Below, in pieces: positions 13,075 through 15,565 of a stretch of DNA of 15,565 nucleotides; the first letter of the stretch is position 1, and each line of letters starts with the position of its first letter. The position numbers were made by a program, and so were the translations under genes. Below the pieces are notes generated by a model that ran no database searches, was not told the origin of the DNA, and saw nothing but the letters and a program-made list of their open reading frames with translations. The stretch is from Planctomycetota bacterium (GTDB lineage Bacteria > Planctomycetota > Phycisphaerae > Sedimentisphaerales > Anaerohalosphaeraceae): NCBI GenBank assembly GCA_030637065.1, contig DAOVVQ010000063.1, positions 1 to 15,565 on the forward strand, read 5' to 3'.

Positions 13075-14262
13075 CTACTTTTTTTCATACACCTTCACTA
13101 GTGCCTGATTAAATTCTGTTGAATCGAACAGCCTCTCTAAGTCTGACAAATAACCTAAATTAACCCTTTTGTACCCCTGGTCGCTATGGAGGATTGTATC
13201 GTGCGCGAAACCATATGGATTCGGGCGTTTACTCCTTGTATAAAAGACGAAATAAACAGGATAGGCATCAATGGCAAATAAAACCTCTCTATACCCTAGC
13301 TTCCATCTTTTATAGCCACCAAATTGCCTGCCGTTGGCTCCCGTAAGCGACTTATCAAGTTGCGCAGCACTTGACTCGGACAAATTATCAATAAAACTAT
13401 TATACTCCGCAGAAGATTGAAACTCATCGACCTCAGGCACGGCTGTCAAAGCACTCCACATTCCAGCGTAAAAACTCCAAAGTTCATTTGATTCATTGCT
13501 GAAATCCGCTTTGGCTAAATTACCATTCTCGAAAATCAGTGGATTTCCGGCAGGCTGAATCACCTTGAAATAATAGTCAATATTAGCAGGGGTAGATACC
13601 GAATCGTCAAACTTAGGTTTATATGAGACCTTGGTAAAACTTTTTAAATCTTCTTTAACAGCCTTTTTGTCTTTATTTTTCGTGTACTGACGAGCATTGA
13701 TCAGATTTTGTACTACAGGTTCAAATAACGCATTAAACCTATGCTCAACTCCGGATCCAGTCTCTGCTATGGCCAAAAAGAGGGAATTGTTTTGTTCATT
13801 TATAAAATCTTCAGCCGTGGATAAAGGTACAATACGAGCTTCATACAAGTTCAGACCCAACAATTCGTATTCATTTACAAAGTAGACATGATCAGAATAA
13901 TCCATCGCCCATTGAAGCATAGAATATCCTAACTTGGAATTGTTCTTGGATTTGTCTGTCGGGGACCTTTTCTTAGTCAATTGCTGGTAAAGGTTTTCAT
14001 CCTTATCGAAAACAGCATCTATGACAGAAGAAGCAAATGCTTCAGATGCAGTAGTGGCTTTATCAAAACCGGGGGCCCCTTTAGACATCTTGTATTTCGC
14101 TTGGCTATTTGTTGAAATCTTTCTTTCTTTAACAGACATGTAAAAATCAGATGCATACACTTCTTTTTCGATGTCAATCGGGACCAGATACGTTATGTGC
14201 TCTGCGTATAGCACTGAACACAATGAACAAAACACGACTCCAAGCAACAAGGATTTCATCAT
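13075..14262 (-). CDS. Secreted protein of unknown function
   Basis: 395 residues. GAGAGG lies 8 bases before ATG 14262; the next codon is also ATG. A signal peptide covers about residues 1-20 (LLLGVVFCSLCSVLYA, cleavage before EH). The mature part is hydrophilic and of ordinary complexity, rich in Lys, Asn, Ser, Tyr and Phe, with no Cys and no membrane helix. I see no catalytic motif that I can name. Recognisable stretches such as WSFYAGMWSALTAVPEVDEF, FGGYKRWKLGYREVLFAI and YFVFYTRSKRPNPYGF suggest a folded globular domain. The gene is AT-richer than its neighbours and lacks their plus-strand G+T bias, and dispersed repeats bound it on both sides, so acquisition is likely. It is a single-gene unit. 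Confidence 0.75.
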   Translation of the reverse strand: MMKSLLLGVVFCSLCSVLYAEHITYLVPIDIEKEVYASDFYMSVKERKISTNSQAKYKMSKGAPGFDKATTASEAFASSVIDAVFDKDENLYQQLTKKRSPTDKSKNNSKLGYSMLQWAMDYSDHVYFVNEYELLGLNLYEARIVPLSTAEDFINEQNNSLFLAIAETGSGVEHRFNALFEPVVQNLINARQYTKNKDKKAVKEDLKSFTKVSYKPKFDDSVSTPANIDYYFKVIQPAGNPLIFENGNLAKADFSNESNELWSFYAGMWSALTAVPEVDEFQSSAEYNSFIDNLSESSAAQLDKSLTGANGRQFGGYKRWKLGYREVLFAIDAYPVYFVFYTRSKRPNPYGFAHDTILHSDQGYKRVNLGYLSDLERLFDSTEFNQALVKVYEKK

Positions 14263-14291
14263 TAAAGTAACCTCTCAAGTTTTAAGGTTGC

Positions 14292-14319
14292 AGGATGAGC
14301 AAATTTTTTGCCCATGCTG
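14292..14319. repeat. Second, shorter copy of the 4712 repeat patch
   Basis: AGGATGAGCAA (14292-14302) and CCCATGCTG (14311-14319) reproduce, in order and with a shorter gap, two blocks of the element at 4712-4759. It lies upstream of the unknown secreted gene. Confidence 0.5.
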
Positions 14320-14386
14320 TTGCTAACAGGGTATAAGGTAACCCCATCTAAGGCTCTCTACAAGCTCTAATCTGTCTTATTTCTGG

Positions 14387-14406
14387 ATTCCCGCCTTCGC
14401 GGGAAT
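14387..14406. repeat. ATTCCCGC-CTTC-GCGGGAAT hairpin repeat
   Basis: An 8-base perfect stem with a 4-base loop, followed by GACA. This is the very common bacterial intergenic repeat type TGGATTCCCGCC...GGGAATGACA. It separates the unknown secreted gene from the ileS promoter. Confidence 0.7.
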
Positions 14407-14447
14407 GACACATGGGGGGATGATGTTGTATTGGGTTATTGTTTGGG

Positions 14448-14476
14448 TTGACAGTTGGTGATTTTGGGTTTAATAT
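14448..14476 (+). promoter_or_regulatory. Promoter of ileS
   Basis: A perfect TTGACA (14448-14453), a 17-base spacer and TAATAT (14471-14476) precede ileS. The expected start near 14483 leaves a leader of about 38 bases, too short for a T-box riboswitch. Confidence 0.6.
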
Positions 14477-14520
14477 TTGGGGTTTGGTGTACTTTTGGCT
14501 TTATTTTTTGAGGGATTTTG

Positions 14521-15565
14521 ATGTCTGGGAAAAAGGGGAAAGGTTATCGTGATACGCTGAATTTGCCTAAGACGGGTTTTTCTATGAAGGCGAATCTGGT
14601 TCAGCGTGAGCCTGCTCAGCGTAAGAGTTGGGACAAGATGGATATTTACGGGCGTATTCTTGCTGGTGGCGAGGGTAAACCTGCGTATATTCTGCATGAC
14701 GGCCCGCCTTATGCCAACGGCGATATTCACATGGGGCACGTGATCAATAAGGTGCTCAAGGATCTGGTGGTTAAGTATAAGACGATGGCGGGTTTTTACA
14801 GTCCTTATGTTCCCGGCTGGGATTGTCACGGGCTGCCGATCGAGGTTAAGGTTGTGGCGGAGTTGGGCGAGGCAGCCAAGACGATGTCTAAGGCGGCTAT
14901 CCGTAAGAGCTGCAGCAAGTATGCCGGCAAGTATGTCAAGCTCCAGACGAGGCAGTTTAAGTCTTTGGGGATATTTGGCGATTTCAAACAGCCGTATCTT
15001 ACACTTAAGCCCGCTTATGAGAAGGGGATTTTGGAGGTATTTGGCGAGTTGGTTGGCAAGGGGCTGGTTTACAAGCAGCTAAAGCCGATCCACTGGTCGG
15101 TGGGATGCGAGACGGCCCTTGCGGATGCGGAGCTGGAATATCAGGACATTTCGTCGGCGAGTATTTATGTCAACTTTCCCATTGAGGCCGATTCGGTTGG
15201 GAAGCTAAAAGAGCTGGGTCTGGTTAAGGATGGGTGTGGGTGCCGGGCCTGCTTTATGATCTGGACTACGACTCCGTGGACGTTGGCGGCGAATCTTGCG
15301 GTTGCGGTTCATCCGAGGCTCGATTATGTCGGCGTCGGTTACGAAAAGGACGGGCAGAAGTTCGTGTCGGTTGTGGCTGCGGAGCGATTGGCGGCGGTGA
15401 CTGCGGCAGCGGGTCTGGAGGAAGGGAGCTATTGGGTCAGTGAGCCGGTGAAGGGCAGCGAGCTTGATGGGCTGCGGTATATGCATCCGTTTGTCGAGAG
15501 CAATCCGACCGATGGTGATGCTTATATGGCGATCTGTGCCGAGTATATTACGACCGAGGATGGTA
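14521..15565 (+). CDS. ileS: Isoleucyl-tRNA synthetase, N-terminal part (runs off the window)
   Basis: 348 codons are open to the window edge; full-length enzymes are usually over 900 residues, so about a third is visible. ATG 14521 follows GAGGG at 6 bases. Class I aminoacyl-tRNA synthetase landmarks are in place: DGPPYANGDIHMGHV at 60-74 with the HIGH-type motif H70-M-G-H73, PGWDCHGLPIE at 98-108, and WTTTPWTLAANLAVAV at 248-263, which opens the CP1 editing domain that hydrolyses Val-tRNA(Ile). The N-terminus (RDTLNLPKTGFSMKANLVQR) is typical of bacterial IleS. It charges tRNA(Ile) with isoleucine in the cytoplasm. It is a resident housekeeping gene with the strong plus-strand G+T bias, useful as a compositional reference. 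Confidence 0.96.
   Translation, partial: MSGKKGKGYRDTLNLPKTGFSMKANLVQREPAQRKSWDKMDIYGRILAGGEGKPAYILHDGPPYANGDIHMGHVINKVLKDLVVKYKTMAGFYSPYVPGWDCHGLPIEVKVVAELGEAAKTMSKAAIRKSCSKYAGKYVKLQTRQFKSLGIFGDFKQPYLTLKPAYEKGILEVFGELVGKGLVYKQLKPIHWSVGCETALADAELEYQDISSASIYVNFPIEADSVGKLKELGLVKDGCGCRACFMIWTTTPWTLAANLAVAVHPRLDYVGVGYEKDGQKFVSVVAAERLAAVTAAAGLEEGSYWVSEPVKGSELDGLRYMHPFVESNPTDGDAYMAICAEYITTEDG

Noticed and set aside
14407..14520. T-box riboswitch before ileS
   Set aside because: The promoter leaves only about 38 bases of leader and no T-box-like stem is visible.

Overview
The window most resembles a chromosomal segment of a planctomycete, probably of the Phycisphaerae/Sedimentisphaerales type. The signs are an NPCBM-fused hydrazine-synthase-alpha-like cytochrome, an ECF sigma operon with a membrane anti-sigma candidate and exported Gly-rich proteins, an EF-hand/alpha-beta-hydrolase fusion, and several families of intergenic hairpin repeats. 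This placement comes from recognising families by eye, not from a search. In resident parts the plus strand is strongly rich in G and T whichever strand is coding, as on a leading replication strand.

Layout: 1-285 is the 3' end of an unrecognised gene. 286-582 holds three small hairpins and a good promoter for the long secreted di-CxxCH HzsA-like protein (583-3408). A convergent secreted hydrolase follows (3481-4614, minus). 4684-4815 is a repeat patch, then comes a DUF6933-like gene (4816-5337, minus). 5563-5776 is a truncated copy of the start of a sigma gene. 5777-9358 is an inserted segment carrying a three-gene minus-strand operon: a small YLDPGTGS protein, a two-domain methyltransferase and a membrane-anchored sulfatase/LTA-synthase-like enzyme. 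9359 onward repeats the sigma start and continues into an intact operon: ECF sigma, anti-sigma candidate, a secreted Gly/Arg-rich repeat protein and a second secreted protein with a Gly/Pro-rich insert (9441-12868). 12869-13074 holds more repeats, 13075-14262 (minus) is an unrecognised secreted protein, and 14521 to the end is the start of ileS.

The main story is the middle. The intact sigma gene and its truncated copy are about 95% identical direct repeats bracketing the three-gene operon. This geometry is what a Campbell-type integration of a circle carrying a sigma 5' fragment would leave. The inserted segment lacks the plus-strand G+T bias of its surroundings. It probably brought both its own promoter (TTTACA-17-TACAAT, minus) and a possible new upstream promoter for the sigma operon (TTGACA-16-TAGTAT). 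The operon looks like a surface-polymer or glycan modification set. The methyltransferase's N-terminal half carries a phosphotransferase-like D-x4-N...ID pattern.

No rRNA, tRNA, CRISPR array, transposase or integrase was seen.
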